Under the pieces are notes generated by a model, which was given only the letters and a program-made list of their open reading frames with translations, was not told the origin of the DNA and searched no databases. Made by a program: the position numbers and the translations under genes. Of a stretch of DNA of 5,415 nt, positions 4,730 to 5,415 are shown one piece after another; positions within the stretch are counted from its first letter, which is position 1, and each line of letters begins with the position of its first letter. The stretch comes from Thermoanaerobacterium sp. Its GTDB lineage: Bacteria; Bacillota; Thermoanaerobacteria; Thermoanaerobacterales; Thermoanaerobacteraceae. Location: contig JASBVU010000145.1 in NCBI GenBank assembly GCA_029960905.1, positions 1 to 5,415 on the forward strand, read 5' to 3'.

Positions 4730-5415
4730 TTATCGGCTTATATCATCTAAAGTCTTAAATACATATCCCTGCGCTTTTATATCTTTCAGTATTCTATCAA
4801 GAGCCATCGTATCGTCTTTCGAAACAGCATGCAGCAGTATGACAGCTCCTGGATGAATTCTCGACATAACAGTATTGTAGCTTTCATCTGGGCCTCCCGG
4901 CAAAGGCTGCCAATCAGCAAGAGCAAGACTCCAAAACACCGTCTTATATCCCAGAGACTTTGCTATATACAATGTCCTTTCACTGTATTCACCCATAGGT
5001 GGCCTTAAATAATGCATATCTTTCCCTGTAAGTTCCTTAAACATTTCAGCAAGACCAGTTATCTCGCTTTTAACTTTTTCATCGGAAATCTTAGGAAGGC
5101 TCGGATGATTTACAGTGTGGTTGCCTACAATATGCCCTTCAGCAACCATTCTCTTCACTAGATCTCCATGCTCCTTAATATACGGTCCAGTTACAAAAAA
5201 AGCTGCCTTTACATCATTAGCCTTTAGTATGTCTAAGATTTTAGGTGTATACCCATTTTCATATCCTTCATCAAATGTCAAGTATACGTATTTTTTTGAT
5301 GTATCTCCTGTAAATATTCCATCGTACTTTTTTATAAGGTTCATGGCTTTTGATGTGATCTCAGGTGTCTTGTGATCAGGCAACACCCTCATACCCCACC
5401 CGTACAGGGTATTAT
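4730..5415 (-). CDS. pdaA: PdaA-like polysaccharide (peptidoglycan) deacetylase, N-terminus beyond the window
   Basis: A NodB/CE4 deacetylase of the delta-lactam-biosynthetic type. PdaA removes the acetyl group from N-acetylmuramic acid during spore cortex synthesis, outside the membrane. Numbered from the ATG at 5392, motif 1 is TFDEGYENG (39-47, catalytic Asp41). Motif 2 is HTVNH (92-96, metal ligands H92 and H96), motif 3 is RPPMGEYS (130-137), motif 4 contains DW (160-161), and motif 5 is LLH (186-188). B. subtilis PdaA has Asn where E42 stands; most CE4 enzymes have Asp. The frame stays open upstream of that ATG to the window edge and encodes NTLYGWG, matching the conserved YGWG region of the family. 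The ATG is therefore internal, and the signal peptide and true start lie outside. The downstream flippase-like gene follows after 15 nt. Assignment to PdaA rather than a general peptidoglycan deacetylase is likely but not certain. Confidence 0.9.
   Translation of the reverse strand, partial: NTLYGWGMRVLPDHKTPEITSKAMNLIKKYDGIFTGDTSKKYVYLTFDEGYENGYTPKILDILKANDVKAAFFVTGPYIKEHGDLVKRMVAEGHIVGNHTVNHPSLPKISDEKVKSEITGLAEMFKELTGKDMHYLRPPMGEYSERTLYIAKSLGYKTVFWSLALADWQPLPGGPDESYNTVMSRIHPGAVILLHAVSKDDTMALDRILKDIKAQGYVFKTLDDISR

Noticed and set aside
5390..5392. ATG at 5392 as the start of the deacetylase
   Set aside because: The frame is open upstream to the edge and encodes the family-conserved YGWG segment, so this Met is internal.

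Overview
The window is AT-rich. All eight genes lie on the minus strand, with strong GGAGG-like or G-rich ribosome binding sites and some TTG starts. A PdaA-type deacetylase, normally found in endospore formers, and the low-GC Gram-positive signals point to an anaerobic clostridial (Bacillota) genome. The overall look is compatible with Thermoanaerobacterium or Thermoanaerobacter, but the genus is inferred and was not tested.

In transcription order (high to low coordinates) there are three blocks. (1) 5415-3680: the C-terminal part of a PdaA-like polysaccharide deacetylase, entering from outside the window, followed 15 nt later by a flippase-like (LPG synthase TM/YbhN/AglD family) membrane protein with a TTG start. 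(2) 3640-2441: a small ArsR-family repressor, a two-cluster ferredoxin, and a 118-residue protein resembling the isolated N-terminal domain of heterodisulfide reductase subunit HdrA. The block ends in a good rho-independent terminator. (3) 2415-1: a zinc-type cation diffusion facilitator behind an extended -10 promoter, a CrtQ-like family 2 glycosyltransferase, and the start of a divergent PlsY-like acyltransferase that runs off the left edge.

The most interesting part is block 2. The arsR promoter is near consensus (TTGACT, 17 bp, TATAAT), and an 18-bp inverted repeat, TATTCGA-N4-TCGAATA, sits between its two boxes. Two degenerate copies (15/18 and 14/18 matches) lie in the gap between arsR and the ferredoxin gene, and I saw none before the transporter gene. 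I infer that ArsR represses itself and the iron-sulfur pair. The regulator carries the CxC metalloid-binding motif of arsenite-type ArsR proteins, yet no arsenite pump or arsenate reductase is visible. Its apparent targets are instead a ferredoxin plus an HdrA-N-like protein, which looks like a stripped-down Hdr electron-transfer module of unknown job.

Block 3 pairs a glycosyltransferase with a PlsY paralogue altered in motif 1, suggesting a glycolipid or other membrane-lipid modification. Block 1 concerns the cell envelope or spore wall. No tRNA, rRNA, CRISPR array or mobile element was seen, and no gene-free stretch exceeds 300 bases.
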